Assembly: GCA_017543645.1 (NCBI GenBank)
Contig: JAFYFR010000091.1
Coordinates: 1-36,202, forward strand
Reading direction: 5' to 3'
DNA: 36,202 bases
From: Bacteroidales bacterium
Lineage (GTDB): Bacteria; Bacteroidota; Bacteroidia; Bacteroidales; UBA3824
In this document: positions 19,037-28,507 of the stretch, piece by piece
Layout of the letters: every line of letters starts with the position of its first letter
How positions within the stretch are numbered: position 1 is the first letter of the stretch
The notes under the pieces: model-generated
Database searches by the model: none
Seen by the model: only the letters and a program-made list of their open reading frames with translations
Told to the model about the DNA's origin: nothing
Program-made: the position numbers and the translations under genes

Positions 19037-19393
19037 TTAAATGTTGCTATAAAAATTGATGCTGTCGCCTTCTTTGAGGGTTACAACAGCTTTTTTGTAA
19101 GTTTTTTCTCTGCCGATGTTTCTGCTCGTCTTTGTGGGATGAGATCTCCATTTGCCGGCGTACTTCATTGTATTAACTGCCACTACAGTAACGTTGTACA
19201 AACTTTCAACGGCTTCTTTGATCTGTATCTTGTTGGCATTTGGGTTTACTATAAACGCAAATTTGCAGATAGTGCGTGTGCCGCGTGTATCTACTCTTCC
19301 TGTTTTTGGGTTGCCCTTTTTACCGGTGCGTACAGTCTTACTTGCAAGTGCCGTAAACTTCTCGGTAGTTAGTGGTTTTTCAATGATTTCCAT
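19037..19393 (-). CDS. rplW: 50S ribosomal protein L23 with a basic insertion
   Basis: The start ([19 protein letters not shown]) and the rest ([42 protein letters not shown]) are clearly L23, the tunnel-exit protein that docks trigger factor and SRP. At 118 residues it is about 20 longer than the roughly 96 expected. The extra stretch lies at about residues 20-42, between the first helix and the next strand, and is basic ([20 protein letters not shown]). It is in frame and the flanks are intact, so it looks like a lineage insertion and not an error. It lies 10 bases after rplD. Confidence 0.96.
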   Translation of the reverse strand: MEIIEKPLTTEKFTALASKTVRTGKKGNPKTGRVDTRGTRTICKFAFIVNPNANKIQIKEAVESLYNVTVVAVNTMKYAGKWRSHPTKTSRNIGREKTYKKAVVTLKEGDSINFYSNI

Positions 19394-19403
19394 TTTTTTT
19401 TCG

Positions 19404-20036
19404 TTACTTTTGGTTGAAAATCGTATTCAAAACTTCAACTGCGCCTTCTGTAAGTACCAATGACTGTGCGTTAAGAATATCATAAGTAGTTAATTTATTG
19501 GCAGTTGTTACTTCTGACTTTGCTAAATTTTTCGACGACAAATATACATTCTTATTTTCATTCTGCAAAACCAAAAGTGATTTTTTATCGCTGATTTTCA
19601 AATTATTTTTGAGTTCAACGAATTTTTTTGTTTTTGGAGCTTCGAATGTAAAGTCTTCTACTACTATTATCTGTGCGTCTTTAGCTTTGTATGTGAGAGC
19701 TGACTTGCGTGCGAGGGCGATAACCTTCTTGTTGAGCTTGAAGCTGTAGTCGCGTGGCTTGGGGCCGAAGCATCTTGCTCCGCCTACCATAACGGGCGAA
19801 TTGATATCGCCTGAGCGCGCGCCGCCAGTTCCTTTCTGTTTTTTGAGCTTGCGTGTGGAACCTGACATCTCGCTTCTCTCTTTTGTTTTGGCTGTGCCCT
19901 GTCTTTTGTCTGCCAAGATTCTCTTTACGTCGAGATACATGGCGTGGTCTTTGGGTTCAACGGCAAATATCGCGTCGTCGAGCTGAATTTTCTTGCCGGT
20001 GTCCTTTCCTTCGATGTTAAATACTGATATTTCCAT
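19404..20036 (-). CDS. rplD: 50S ribosomal protein L4
   Basis: The 210-residue protein has the extended tunnel loop [42 protein letters not shown], whose tip constricts the exit tunnel and is where macrolide-resistance changes occur in other species. It looks normal. In E. coli L4 represses the S10 operon; no equivalent leader was recognised. Its ATG shares one base with the rplC stop codon (TAATG). Confidence 0.98.
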   Translation of the reverse strand: MEISVFNIEGKDTGKKIQLDDAIFAVEPKDHAMYLDVKRILADKRQGTAKTKERSEMSGSTRKLKKQKGTGGARSGDINSPVMVGGARCFGPKPRDYSFKLNKKVIALARKSALTYKAKDAQIIVVEDFTFEAPKTKKFVELKNNLKISDKKSLLVLQNENKNVYLSSKNLAKSEVTTANKLTTYDILNAQSLVLTEGAVEVLNTIFNQK

Positions 20037-20653
20037 TAGTTTTCCAATTTTAAGTATGATCCTTTGGGGCCGGGAACAGCTCCCTTAACCAATACGAGAT
20101 TGTGTTCTGCGATGATTTTCACGATTTTGAGGTTGCGCACTTTTACTGTGTCGTTACCTGCGCGTCCTGCCATGCGCTGTCCTTTGAACACTTTAGAAGG
20201 GTATGAAGATGCGCCGAGCGAACCGGGTGCTCTCAACCTGTTGTGCTGACCGTGTGTTGTGCCGCCTACGCCGCCGAAGTGGTGGCGTTTTACAACACCC
20301 TGGTATCCTTTACCTTTGGAAATGCCGGTAACATTAATTGTAACATCGTCGGCTAACGATTCAACAGTTATAATGTCGCCTAATTTTACGTTCTGCTCGA
20401 TGTTTTTGAATTCGACAATTTTTCTTTTCGGAGTTGTGCCGATTTTTTCAAAGCGCTTGATTTCGGGCTTTGTGGAGTTTTTAACTTTCTTGTCGTCGAA
20501 TGCCAACTGGATAGCGTTGTAGCCGTCGGTTTCTACTGTCTTGATTTGAGAAACTACGCACGGGCCTGCTTCTATCACTGTTACTGCGACGTTGGTGCCG
20601 TCTTCGGTAAATACGGAAGTCATTCCGACTTTTTTTCCTATAATTCCTGACAT
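20036..20653 (-). CDS. rplC: 50S ribosomal protein L3
   Basis: The 205-residue protein starts [19 protein letters not shown] and has the long extension [36 protein letters not shown] that reaches the peptidyl-transferase centre. It is an early assembly protein. A 76-base gap separates it from rpsJ, the longest gap inside this part of the cluster. The gap holds a small GC-rich inverted repeat (CCGG-6-CCGG) but no clear promoter box. Confidence 0.98.
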   Translation of the reverse strand: MSGIIGKKVGMTSVFTEDGTNVAVTVIEAGPCVVSQIKTVETDGYNAIQLAFDDKKVKNSTKPEIKRFEKIGTTPKRKIVEFKNIEQNVKLGDIITVESLADDVTINVTGISKGKGYQGVVKRHHFGGVGGTTHGQHNRLRAPGSLGASSYPSKVFKGQRMAGRAGNDTVKVRNLKIVKIIAEHNLVLVKGAVPGPKGSYLKLEN

Positions 20654-20729
20654 TTTTGTAATGTTTTAGTTTACTTGCCGGGCTCTGCCGGTATTGGTAA
20701 ATGATTGTTTTTAATGTTAATTCAAATTA

Positions 20730-21035
20730 TCAAACCTTGATTTCTACTGCTACGCCGCTGGGGAGCTCGAGCTTCATGAGAGCGTCGATTGTCTTTGGTG
20801 TTGAGCTGTAGATGTCGATCAGTCTTTTGAACGACGAAAGCTGAAACTGCTCTCTCGATTTCTTGTTTACGAAAGTGGAGCGGTTAACCGTAAAGATTCT
20901 CTTGTGGGTGGGCAGCGGAATGGGGCCGCTTACTACCGCGCCAGTGCTTTTTACGGTCTTAACGATTTTTTCAGCCGAGTTGTCAACCAAATTATGATCG
21001 TAAGATTTTAATTTGATACGAATCTTTTGACTCAT
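20730..21035 (-). CDS. rpsJ: 30S ribosomal protein S10
   Basis: The 101-residue protein has the full S10 pattern: [61 protein letters not shown]. It sits in the 30S head and in many bacteria also acts as NusE in transcription antitermination. It follows fusA by 10 bases, showing that the str and S10 groups are joined here. The usual tuf gene between fusA and rpsJ is absent. Confidence 0.98.
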   Translation of the reverse strand: MSQKIRIKLKSYDHNLVDNSAEKIVKTVKSTGAVVSGPIPLPTHKRIFTVNRSTFVNKKSREQFQLSSFKRLIDIYSSTPKTIDALMKLELPSGVAVEIKV

Positions 21036-21045
21036 AATACTTTAA

Positions 21046-23163
21046 TTATAATTGATCAATAAATGTAATTTTACCTTTTACCTTGTCGATAATGTCTTGG
21101 GCGACGTTCTGGGGCACTTCGTCGTAGCTGTGGAACTGCATCGAAGATATTGCCCTGCCGGAGGTAAGCGTGCGCAAAACGGTTACGTATCCGAATGTCT
21201 CTGCCAATGGCACTAAGGATTTGATAATTTTCATTTTCGCTTTTGAATCAGTGCTTACTACCTGTCCCCTGCGTTTGTTGATGTCGGCGATGACATCGCC
21301 CATGTATTCTTCCGGGGTGTCTACCGTGAGTTCCATCACTGGTTCAAGTAGTACTGCTTTTGCCTTTTCTGCTGCGGCTTTGAATGCCTGTTTTGCAGCT
21401 ATTTCAAAGGATACAGCGTCTGAATCCACGCTGTGATATGTGCCGTCGATAAGTTCTACGGTGAGACTTTGCAGTTTGAAATTTGCCAAGGGGCCGTTGT
21501 TCATGGCCTCTTCGAAACCCTTCTGTATGGCGGGGATGAATTCTTTGGGAATTACGCCGCCTTTGATACTGTTGATGAACTTCAAGCCTGTCTCGCCTTC
21601 CTCGGAAGGGGAGATTACGACGGTGATGTCGGCGAACTTGCCTTTGCCACCTGTCTGCTTTTTGAATACTTCGTGGTGCTGCACCGTCGATAGTATGCGT
21701 TCTTTGTATGTTACTTGGGGTTTGCCTTGGGATATCTCGATTTTGTATTCTCTTTTGAGTCGGTCGATGAGAATGTCGAGATGGAGTTCGCCCATTCCTG
21801 AGATGATTGTCTGTCCGGTTTCGGAATCCACGTTGATTTTGAATGTGGGGTCTTCTTCGGCGAGCTTGGTGAGGGCGAGATCCATTTTGTCAAGATCTGC
21901 TTGGGTTTTTGGCTCTATTGCCACTCCGATTACAGGGTCGGGGAAGTCGATTGACTCAAAGGCGATGGGATGTTTCTGGTCGGCGAGCGAGTCGCCGGTT
22001 CTTACATCTTTGAATCCTACCGCGCCGCAGATGTCGCCTGCCTCCACGCTTTCGATGGCGTTTTCTTTGTTGGCGTACATGCGGTAGAGGTTTGAGATTC
22101 GCTCCCTCTTGCCGGTGCGGACGTTGTATACGGTTTCGCCGGCGTTGAGTTTTCCTGAATAGACTCTGATATAGACGAGACGACCTACGAATGGATCAAC
22201 CGCGATTTTGAAGGCGAGTGCCGAGAATGGCTCCTTGTCGTCTGGTTTGCGGATGAGCTCACGGTCGGGATGGTCTGGGTCGGTTCCTTTTACCGCGCCT
22301 ATATCAACGGGGCTTGGCAGATAGGCGGCAATAGCATCGAGAAGTTTCTGGACACCTTTGTTTCTGAGGGACGATCCGCAGAGCACGGGCACCATTTTTA
22401 ACGATACTGTTGCGTTGCGTACAGCGTCTTTGATTTCCTGTTCGGAAATTGTCGAGCTGTCTTCGAGGTACTTTTCAAGGAGGTTGTTGTCGAGTTCGGC
22501 TGTCTTTTCGAGAAGTTTTTCGCGCCATTCGGTTGCTGTGTCTGCGAGGTCGGCGGGTATCTGAGTTTTGGTGAAGTTGATACCTTGTTCGTCGCCGTCC
22601 CAGATGTAAGCTGACATTTCTATAAGGTCGATAACGCCTTCGAACTTGTCTTCACAACCGATTGGTATCTGCAGAGGCACTGGGTTTGCGCCGAGCTTTT
22701 CTTCTATTTCGGACACTACCGAGAAAAAGTCTGCTCCGATACGGTCCATCTTGTTGACAAACGCGATGCGCGGCACGTTGTACCTGTCGGCTTGATGCCA
22801 AACTGTTTCTGACTGGGGTTCCACGCCACCTACGCCGCAAAATACTGCTACTGCACCGTCTAAAACCCTGAGCGAACGTTCCACCTCAACGGTGAAGTCA
22901 ACGTGTCCGGGGGTGTCTATGATATTAATAGTGTGCTTAATATCATTGTAGTTCCAGTAAGCTGTTATGGCAGCGGAAGTTATGGTGATTCCCCTCTCCT
23001 TTTCTTGCGACATCCAGTCCATTGTGGCGGCACCGTCGTGAACTTCGCCCATTTTGTGGGTTACACCGGTATAGAACAATATGCGCTCGGTAGTAGTTGT
23101 CTTACCGGCGTCGATATGAGCCATGATTCCGATGTTTCTTGTATTTTTTAGTTCGTTGTTCAT
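21046..23163 (-). CDS. fusA: Elongation factor G
   Basis: The 705-residue GTPase moves tRNA and mRNA through the ribosome. The G domain shows AHIDAGKTT (G1, residues 15-23), the RGITI switch region (G2), DTPGHVDF (G3) and [10 protein letters not shown] (G4). Domains II to V follow, with PQVTYKERI in domain IV and the end at TFIDQL. Length and order match standard EF-G, not the recycling paralogue alone. It lies 32 bases after rpsG, with no tuf next to it. Confidence 0.98.
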   Translation of the reverse strand: MNNELKNTRNIGIMAHIDAGKTTTTERILFYTGVTHKMGEVHDGAATMDWMSQEKERGITITSAAITAYWNYNDIKHTINIIDTPGHVDFTVEVERSLRVLDGAVAVFCGVGGVEPQSETVWHQADRYNVPRIAFVNKMDRIGADFFSVVSEIEEKLGANPVPLQIPIGCEDKFEGVIDLIEMSAYIWDGDEQGINFTKTQIPADLADTATEWREKLLEKTAELDNNLLEKYLEDSSTISEQEIKDAVRNATVSLKMVPVLCGSSLRNKGVQKLLDAIAAYLPSPVDIGAVKGTDPDHPDRELIRKPDDKEPFSALAFKIAVDPFVGRLVYIRVYSGKLNAGETVYNVRTGKRERISNLYRMYANKENAIESVEAGDICGAVGFKDVRTGDSLADQKHPIAFESIDFPDPVIGVAIEPKTQADLDKMDLALTKLAEEDPTFKINVDSETGQTIISGMGELHLDILIDRLKREYKIEISQGKPQVTYKERILSTVQHHEVFKKQTGGKGKFADITVVISPSEEGETGLKFINSIKGGVIPKEFIPAIQKGFEEAMNNGPLANFKLQSLTVELIDGTYHSVDSDAVSFEIAAKQAFKAAAEKAKAVLLEPVMELTVDTPEEYMGDVIADINKRRGQVVSTDSKAKMKIIKSLVPLAETFGYVTVLRTLTSGRAISSMQFHSYDEVPQNVAQDIIDKVKGKITFIDQL

Positions 23164-23195
23164 CTCGGTTCAGCCTTGGATTGTTTTACTTGTCG

Positions 23196-23672
23196 TTAGA
23201 ATCTGAAAAATGCGAAAGCCTTGTTGGCTTCTGCCATACGGTGAGTATCCTCTTTTTTCTTGAAAGCTCCGCCTTCCTCGTTGAATGCTGCAACGATTTC
23301 GGCTGCGAGTTTTTCGGCCATAGAGTGACCAGAGCGCTGACGAGCGTAAAGAATCAGGTTTTTGATACCAATAGATTCTTTGCGGTCGGGGCGGATTTCG
23401 GTAGGTACCTGGAATGTGGCACCGCCTACTCTGCGGCTCTTAACCTCTACATCAGGAGTGATGTTTTCCATGGCTTTCTTCCAAACCTCGGTAGGAGTCT
23501 TGCCGGTATCTTTTGTCTTCTCACCAACGAGCTCCATAGCTTTGTAAAAAATTTTAAAAGCGATACTCTTCTTGCCGTCAACCATCATGTCGTTTACAAA
23601 ACGAGTAACGAGTACGTCACCGTACACTGGATCGGCAAGAATCTGTCTTTTTTTGGGTTTTGATTTTCTCAT
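23196..23672 (-). CDS. rpsG: 30S ribosomal protein S7
   Basis: The 158-residue protein starts [38 protein letters not shown] and has [25 protein letters not shown] plus the end [15 protein letters not shown]. It binds the 3' domain of 16S rRNA and starts assembly of the head. It lies 21 bases after rpsL. Confidence 0.98.
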   Translation of the reverse strand: MRKSKPKKRQILADPVYGDVLVTRFVNDMMVDGKKSIAFKIFYKAMELVGEKTKDTGKTPTEVWKKAMENITPDVEVKSRRVGGATFQVPTEIRPDRKESIGIKNLILYARQRSGHSMAEKLAAEIVAAFNEEGGAFKKKEDTHRMAEANKAFAFFRF

Positions 23673-23693
23673 TGCTTTACTCCGATTGTTGAA

Positions 23694-24071
23694 TTACTTT
23701 TTCTTAGGACGTTTGGCACCGTATTTCGACCTCTGCTGTCCGCGGTTGGCCACGCCCGCTGTATCAAGAGTACCGCGGATAATGTGGTAGCGTACACCAG
23801 GGAGGTCTTTCACACGACCGCCTCTTACCATTACAATAGAGTGCTCCTGAAGATTGTGTCCTTCACCGGGAATGTATGCGTTCACCTCTTTCTGGTTGGT
23901 GAGCCTTACACGGGCAACTTTGCGCATTGCCGAGTTAGGTTTCTTAGGGGTCGTGGTGTAAACACGAGTGCATACGCCCCTGCGCTGAGGACAAGAATCT
24001 AATGCCGGAGACTTACTTTTTGAAGTAATGGTCTTTCTTCCTTTTCTTACTAACTGTTGAATTGTAGGCAT
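23694..24071 (-). CDS. rpsL: 30S ribosomal protein S12
   Basis: The start is the ATG at 24071, giving 125 residues and the universal opening [12 protein letters not shown]; a longer frame upstream runs through the promoter. The decoding loops [13 protein letters not shown] and [11 protein letters not shown] are both present, with the lysines whose loss gives streptomycin resistance in E. coli left intact. It monitors codon-anticodon pairing in the A site. It is the first gene of the ribosomal cluster, under the promoter just upstream. Confidence 0.98.
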   Translation of the reverse strand: MPTIQQLVRKGRKTITSKSKSPALDSCPQRRGVCTRVYTTTPKKPNSAMRKVARVRLTNQKEVNAYIPGEGHNLQEHSIVMVRGGRVKDLPGVRYHIIRGTLDTAGVANRGQQRSKYGAKRPKKK

Positions 24072-24105
24072 ATTCTTATCTTTAAATTTAATATATTTCA
24101 GAGCG

Positions 24106-24135
24106 CAAAGGTACATTTTTTTCAGATGCAAACAA
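24106..24135 (-). promoter_or_regulatory. Bacteroidota-type promoter of the rpsL ribosomal cluster
   Basis: On the minus strand TTG (24133-24135) is followed after 19 bases by TACCTTTG (24106-24113), matching TTG-N19-TAnnTTTG. The leader before rpsL is about 30 bases. The bases directly after the -7 box (GCGCTCTGAAA) nearly repeat those at the rpsM promoter. Confidence 0.78.
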
Positions 24136-24298
24136 CCTTTTTGACAGATTTTTTTTAATTTTAATCACTAATTAATGTAATATTACAGAATATTACTGTA
24201 AATCAGTATGTTAAAAATTTAAATATGAAAAAAAATTATTTTTTGCTTAACAATTAATTTTTATTGGGGGAAAATATACAAGTTAAAAATTATTTTCA

Positions 24299-24306
24299 TA
24301 TTTTTG
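24299..24306 (+). promoter_or_regulatory. Putative -7 promoter box for the small membrane protein pair
   Basis: TATTTTTG matches TAnnTTTG and lies 48 bases before the ATG at 24354. A TTG at 24274-24276 sits 22 bases upstream, slightly too far for the usual spacing. It is divergent to the rpsL promoter; about 185 bases of very A/T-rich DNA lie between the two boxes. Confidence 0.5.
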
Positions 24307-24353
24307 TAGCACTCAAAACTCAACAAATCATTTTACAAGAAAAACAAGACATT

Positions 24354-24665
24354 ATGAACGACTTTTTTACCGGATTTACAACCACAATAGGTGGTGTGAC
24401 GGGTGTGTTGTGCGCTTTAGGCGCGCTTTTTTTGGTTGTAAAAGCTATCAAAACCATCATCAAAAGATCCAGAAACAAGAAAAAACTTCCAAAACTTATT
24501 CTCAAATACCGTTCTCAGCTGATCAAGCTCGAGCAGTTTGACGAGATTATAGAGATTGACAAATTTCTCGAAAGGCTCAAGAAAAACGAGTTACCCAAGG
24601 AACTCGCCGGAAGATATAGCACAAAGTATATCAAGACTTTTTTGAAAGAGCACAACTACGAGTAG
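24354..24665 (+). CDS. Small single-pass membrane protein, first of a paralogous pair
   Basis: The 103-residue protein is not recognised. Residues 7-30 form one hydrophobic, Gly-rich helix (GGVTGVLCALGALFLVV), followed by a strongly basic stretch (KTIIKRSRNKKK), so the C-terminal part should face the cytoplasm. Residues 46-100 are helical and charged, with the motif KKNELPKELAGRYS at about 76-89. It aligns without gaps over residues 1-89 with the next gene. The ATG at 24354 is preferred to an in-frame TTG at 24264, which lies upstream of the promoter box. Function unknown. Confidence 0.75.
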   Translation: MNDFFTGFTTTIGGVTGVLCALGALFLVVKAIKTIIKRSRNKKKLPKLILKYRSQLIKLEQFDEIIEIDKFLERLKKNELPKELAGRYSTKYIKTFLKEHNYE

Positions 24666-24762
24666 GCTTTTTTAATAATAAATAAACACAGATACTGCAA
24701 TAAGCAGCCGACGGAAGCGTTTTTCACTTCGGATACACACCTTATATATATATATTTCGGCA

Positions 24763-25245
24763 ATGGAAAACATACTCATAGGCTTTTTAAAAGGATTCGG
24801 CGGGACATTCGGCGTAGTGATGGCATTGACCACAGCTGTGATAATCATTAAAATCATTATCGACATCAAAGACAGCAAGGACAGCCGCAAAGATATGCCA
24901 AGGATGCTGCTCGAATACTGCAAATATCTTAAGAAACAAGAAAAATACGAGGAGCTTACTCTCATTAACAAGTACAAAGAAAAACTTAAAAACAACGAAC
25001 TGCCGAAAGAACTTCAGCAACGATACTCGGTAGAAGTAAAACGGTACATCCACGAAGAATACAACGAAAACGGCGGACGGATGAGCATCGGCGTAGACAG
25101 ATTTCTGCATTACCACGCACCAGAAACGCCCAAGAAACAAGTGCGGAAAGATAACCAGAAACAGCAAGACAATCCTGAGAAAGACAACTCAAAAGGACAG
25201 GAAGGACAAGACGGACAAACAGACCCAAAAAATGATTTATCCTAA
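24763..25245 (+). CDS. Small single-pass membrane protein, second of a paralogous pair, with low-complexity tail
   Basis: The 160-residue protein shares with the gene upstream the GF at 7-8, GG at 13-14, GV at 17-18, a hydrophobic helix to about 34, Pro46, and KNNELPKELQQRYS at 76-89, all at equal positions. It adds about 60 residues: a segment with FLHYHAPETPKKQ and then a Gln/Lys/Asp-rich low-complexity tail likely to be disordered. It overlaps the start of mutS2 by 14 bases, so translation of the two may be coupled. A 97-base gap separates it from its paralogue. No known family was recognised. Confidence 0.78.
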   Translation: MENILIGFLKGFGGTFGVVMALTTAVIIIKIIIDIKDSKDSRKDMPRMLLEYCKYLKKQEKYEELTLINKYKEKLKNNELPKELQQRYSVEVKRYIHEEYNENGGRMSIGVDRFLHYHAPETPKKQVRKDNQKQQDNPEKDNSKGQEGQDGQTDPKNDLS

Positions 25246-27721
25246 AAACTTTGAATCTAAGACCGGTTTCGGCAAGATAAGAGAGATTTTAAAAAACAAC
25301 TGCATTGGCAACCTCGGGCGCGACAAGGTAGACGAAATGACCTTCAGCAGCGATTTTGAGGAGATAAAAGTGAACCTCGGACGCGCTTACGAGTTCAAAC
25401 AGATATACATGCTCAATCAGGATTTTCCGCAGGATTCGTATTTCGACGTGCGCGAAGGTCTCAAGAGAATCACCATCGAAAACACTTTTCTCTCCGTGCA
25501 AGAGCTTTTTGACCTAAAACGATGCACCGAGACTCTAAGAAACATAGCACAGTTTTTCAACCGCGCTGGCGAAAACCAGTACCCATACCTCCGCACTCTC
25601 TGCAAGGATATAATCGTCAGCCGCGAAATCACATCCTCAATCAACACCATAATGACCGAGACAGGCGAAATCAGCGACAACGCATCGCCCGAACTGCGCA
25701 AAATCCGCTCCGACATTAGAACCAAAAGCACAGCTATCAGCACTGTGGTCAACCGTCTGCTACGCAACGCCAAGGCTCAGGGATGGACGGAGGCCGACGC
25801 CGAAATCAACATCCGCGACGGCAAACTGCTGATTCCCGTTAAGAGCGGAAGCAAACGAAAAATAGCAGGCATCGTAGCCGACGAATCAGCCACAGGCAAG
25901 ACATCATTTATAGAACCCATTGAAAGCGTGGAACTTAACAACGCAGTCCGCGAACTTGAATTTGCCGAAAAACGCGAAATCGTAAAGATTCTTATTTCAG
26001 TTTCCGACAAAATCCGTCCGCATATTCCCGAACTATTGGCATCGAGCAACATACTTGCCGATCTCGACTTTGCACGCGCCAAAGCCCGCGCCGCAATAGA
26101 GATAAATGCCGACCTGCCCATACTCACCGACAAACCGCTGATAGATATGCGTGTGGCACGTCATCCTATTTTGGAAAAAACTCTCAAAGCCGAGGGGAGG
26201 AAAGTTGTTCCACTGAATATAGAACTCAATGAGCATCAGAGAATTATTATGATTTCAGGTCCTAATGCGGGCGGCAAATCGGTTTGCCTTAAAACCACGG
26301 CACTGATACAGTATATGCACCAATGCGGACTGCTAACACCAATAAGTCCAAACAGCACAATGGGAATATTCAACGACATTTTTATCGACATAGGGGACGA
26401 ACAGTCGATAGAAAACGACCTGAGTACCTACAGCGGACACCTTAAAAATATGAAGACCTTTGTAGACCGTGCAGGACGCAACTCGCTGATATTCATTGAT
26501 GAATTTGGAACAGGCACTGAACCAATCCTTGGCGGCGCAATAGCCGAAGCTGTTTTGGAAAAGCTCAATCAACGGCACGTAAAAGGCGTAATAACAACGC
26601 ATTACACCAATCTTAAAAACTTTGCCACCGACACTGAGGGCATTGTAAACGGTGCAATGCTCTACGACAACACCTGTATGAAACCGCTCTTTCAGATGGA
26701 GACTGGCAAGACAGGCAACTCATTTGCTTTTGAAATGGCCAAGAAGATGGGGCTCAGCCACGAGATACTACAAAAGGCGGAACAGATTGCAGGTCGCGAC
26801 CATATCGACTACGAACGTCGCATTCAAGAACTTGAAGAAGACCGGCGCCGCTTAAAAATCACACTCGAAAATGCTGAGAACCGTGAGAAAAACCTCGCTC
26901 GCCAGCAGCAGCAATACACCGAACAAACCGAATTTACCCTCAACGAGCGCAAAAACATACTCAAAGCCGCCAAACTGCAAGCAGATGAAATTCTCAAAAA
27001 TGCCAACAAACTGATAGAAAACACTATACACGACATCAAGCGTGCCGAGGCTGAAAAACTCAAAACCCGTGAAATACGCCGCGACTTTGAGCAAGCCAAA
27101 GAACAGATTAACACGCAGTTGGCAGAGGAGCAGCATGCTCTTGACGAAAAAATAGAGCGTCTGCGCCAAAAACAGCAAGAACGCATCGAACGCCGCGCAA
27201 AAAAACGTCAGGAGAAAGCTGAAAAAGAGGCAGCGGCAGCAGTAAAAGTTCCCGCGCCTGTGGTACTAAAACCAGGCGACAAGGTTCATCTTGATGATGG
27301 CGAACAAGTGTTTGAGATAATGGAAATCAAAGACAGCACCGCGCTCGTGCAGATGGGTAATATGCAGACCTTTGTAAAACTATCGCGTTTAAAACCCGCT
27401 GCCAAGAAAAAGGAAGAGAAAAAGGTGGTTCCTCAGATACGTGTCAACATCGAAAGCGAAACCAAGCACGGCGGATTTCTATTTGGCTTGGATGTGCGTG
27501 GTCTGCGAGGCGACGAAGCATTAGAAAAAGTGGCAAAACACTTAGACGATGCACTTGCAGCCGGCAAGCACGAAATCCGCATTCTCCACGGCACTGGCAC
27601 TGGCGTACTTCGCAGCCTTATCCGCGACTACCTCGCCACACAAGACATCGTAAGCCGTTGTCACGACGAAAAGATAGAACTTGGCGGCGCAGGAATCACT
27701 GTGGCTGAATTAGATTACTAA
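25232..27721 (+). CDS. mutS2: MutS2 endonuclease / ribosome-rescue ATPase
   Basis: The 829-residue protein has the MutS2 layout. It lacks the mismatch-recognition domain of MutS1. It has a core and clamp region, then the ABC-type ATPase with Walker A GPNAGGKS (343-350), Walker B FIDE (421-424) and TTHY, a long coiled coil rich in Glu/Lys/Arg (about 520-670), a KOW-like segment (KPGDKVHLDDGEQVFEI) and a C-terminal Smr nuclease domain with LDVRGLRG (about 752) and HGTGTGVLR (about 786). Family members have been tied to suppression of recombination and, in Bacillus, to splitting collided ribosomes. The LDxR and HGxG motifs of active Smr domains are present. Its stop codon overlaps that of the opposite gene. 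Confidence 0.96.
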   Translation: MIYPKNFESKTGFGKIREILKNNCIGNLGRDKVDEMTFSSDFEEIKVNLGRAYEFKQIYMLNQDFPQDSYFDVREGLKRITIENTFLSVQELFDLKRCTETLRNIAQFFNRAGENQYPYLRTLCKDIIVSREITSSINTIMTETGEISDNASPELRKIRSDIRTKSTAISTVVNRLLRNAKAQGWTEADAEINIRDGKLLIPVKSGSKRKIAGIVADESATGKTSFIEPIESVELNNAVRELEFAEKREIVKILISVSDKIRPHIPELLASSNILADLDFARAKARAAIEINADLPILTDKPLIDMRVARHPILEKTLKAEGRKVVPLNIELNEHQRIIMISGPNAGGKSVCLKTTALIQYMHQCGLLTPISPNSTMGIFNDIFIDIGDEQSIENDLSTYSGHLKNMKTFVDRAGRNSLIFIDEFGTGTEPILGGAIAEAVLEKLNQRHVKGVITTHYTNLKNFATDTEGIVNGAMLYDNTCMKPLFQMETGKTGNSFAFEMAKKMGLSHEILQKAEQIAGRDHIDYERRIQELEEDRRRLKITLENAENREKNLARQQQQYTEQTEFTLNERKNILKAAKLQADEILKNANKLIENTIHDIKRAEAEKLKTREIRRDFEQAKEQINTQLAEEQHALDEKIERLRQKQQERIERRAKKRQEKAEKEAAAAVKVPAPVVLKPGDKVHLDDGEQVFEIMEIKDSTALVQMGNMQTFVKLSRLKPAAKKKEEKKVVPQIRVNIESETKHGGFLFGLDVRGLRGDEALEKVAKHLDDALAAGKHEIRILHGTGTGVLRSLIRDYLATQDIVSRCHDEKIELGGAGITVAELDY

Positions 27722-28503
27722 ATTTTCCACGCTTTTACGGTGTACTCCCTTCTGCTGGTAGAGATGTGGCCGCTACTGTAATTCCAAACCCATGTCTTGC
27801 TGCCGTCAATATCTTCGGTATCAAAAAAGAGCATAGGACGGTCGAACATTTCGAGGCCTTCGGTATTGAAACTCTTGACTTTAACAGGAGTTATCACGCA
27901 CGACTTGCCCTTGGGCAACAGTCCGAGGTGATAAGTCTGAATAAAACGGCTTAGTGTTTTTGACGAAAGCTCGTCGATAAGTTCCTTCTGCATAAGAAAA
28001 TCGAGAATCAGGTCATCTAAAAATGCGAGAGTATTCACCGACACCACAAAGTCAAAATTAACCAAAAGGTCGCTATAATCGGCTGTGCTATAATTGGTTG
28101 ATGAACTAAGCATATCCACCGAAAAATTTTTGTAACGGTTTACGCAGTTGTAGGTCTCCGCCACAATTTTGGTAATATCCTCGGTTACAAACTTCACATT
28201 TTCAAACTCTTTGAACTTTGCAACCACCTTTGGCGGATGCAGGAGGTCAACAAAATAAACCTTGTCAAACATACGACTGAGTTCCATCACTGGCACGTCA
28301 ATACACCAACCGCTGCCAAGCACCACCGCAGTATGATGGGCGGAGCATTTTTTAGCAGAGTCGACTATAAAGTGCTTAGTATTAAGTATATGTTGACTCC
28401 AATTCTGTATCTCGCTCAAATATCTGAGGTAATACTCCTTTTGGTCGAGTTCGTAACCCATGCGGCGGTAGATACGCTTGTCGGTAAGTGTAAACAGACC
28501 CAT
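27718..28503 (-). CDS. Methyltransferase-like Rossmann protein
   Basis: The 261-residue protein has a pattern suggesting a SAM-dependent methyltransferase: a glycine loop after a strand (AVVLGSGWCIDVP, about 59-71), an acidic end of the second strand (VYFVDLLHPP), and VKFVTEDITK, followed by FDFVVSVNTLAFLDDLI where a class I enzyme has its motif IV-like strand and helix. The glycine loop is GSGWC rather than the common GxGxG, so substrate and even activity are uncertain. No signal peptide. It is the last gene of the four-gene minus-strand set, 4 bases after the hydrolase gene. Confidence 0.7.
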   Translation of the reverse strand: MGLFTLTDKRIYRRMGYELDQKEYYLRYLSEIQNWSQHILNTKHFIVDSAKKCSAHHTAVVLGSGWCIDVPVMELSRMFDKVYFVDLLHPPKVVAKFKEFENVKFVTEDITKIVAETYNCVNRYKNFSVDMLSSSTNYSTADYSDLLVNFDFVVSVNTLAFLDDLILDFLMQKELIDELSSKTLSRFIQTYHLGLLPKGKSCVITPVKVKSFNTEGLEMFDRPMLFFDTEDIDGSKTWVWNYSSGHISTSRREYTVKAWKI

Positions 28504-28507
28504 AATA

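Noticed and set aside
20670..20695. GC-rich inverted repeat in the rpsJ-rplC gap as a terminator
   Set aside because: Only four strong pairs and no U-run follow; it may be nothing more than local composition.
24072..24131. N-terminal extension of S12 by 20 residues
   Set aside because: It crosses the promoter and the family start MPTIQQL is at 24071.
24744..24756. Alternating TA run before the second membrane protein
   Set aside because: Simple A/T repeat; the nearby TATATTTC misses the last base of the -7 box and no -33 is seen.
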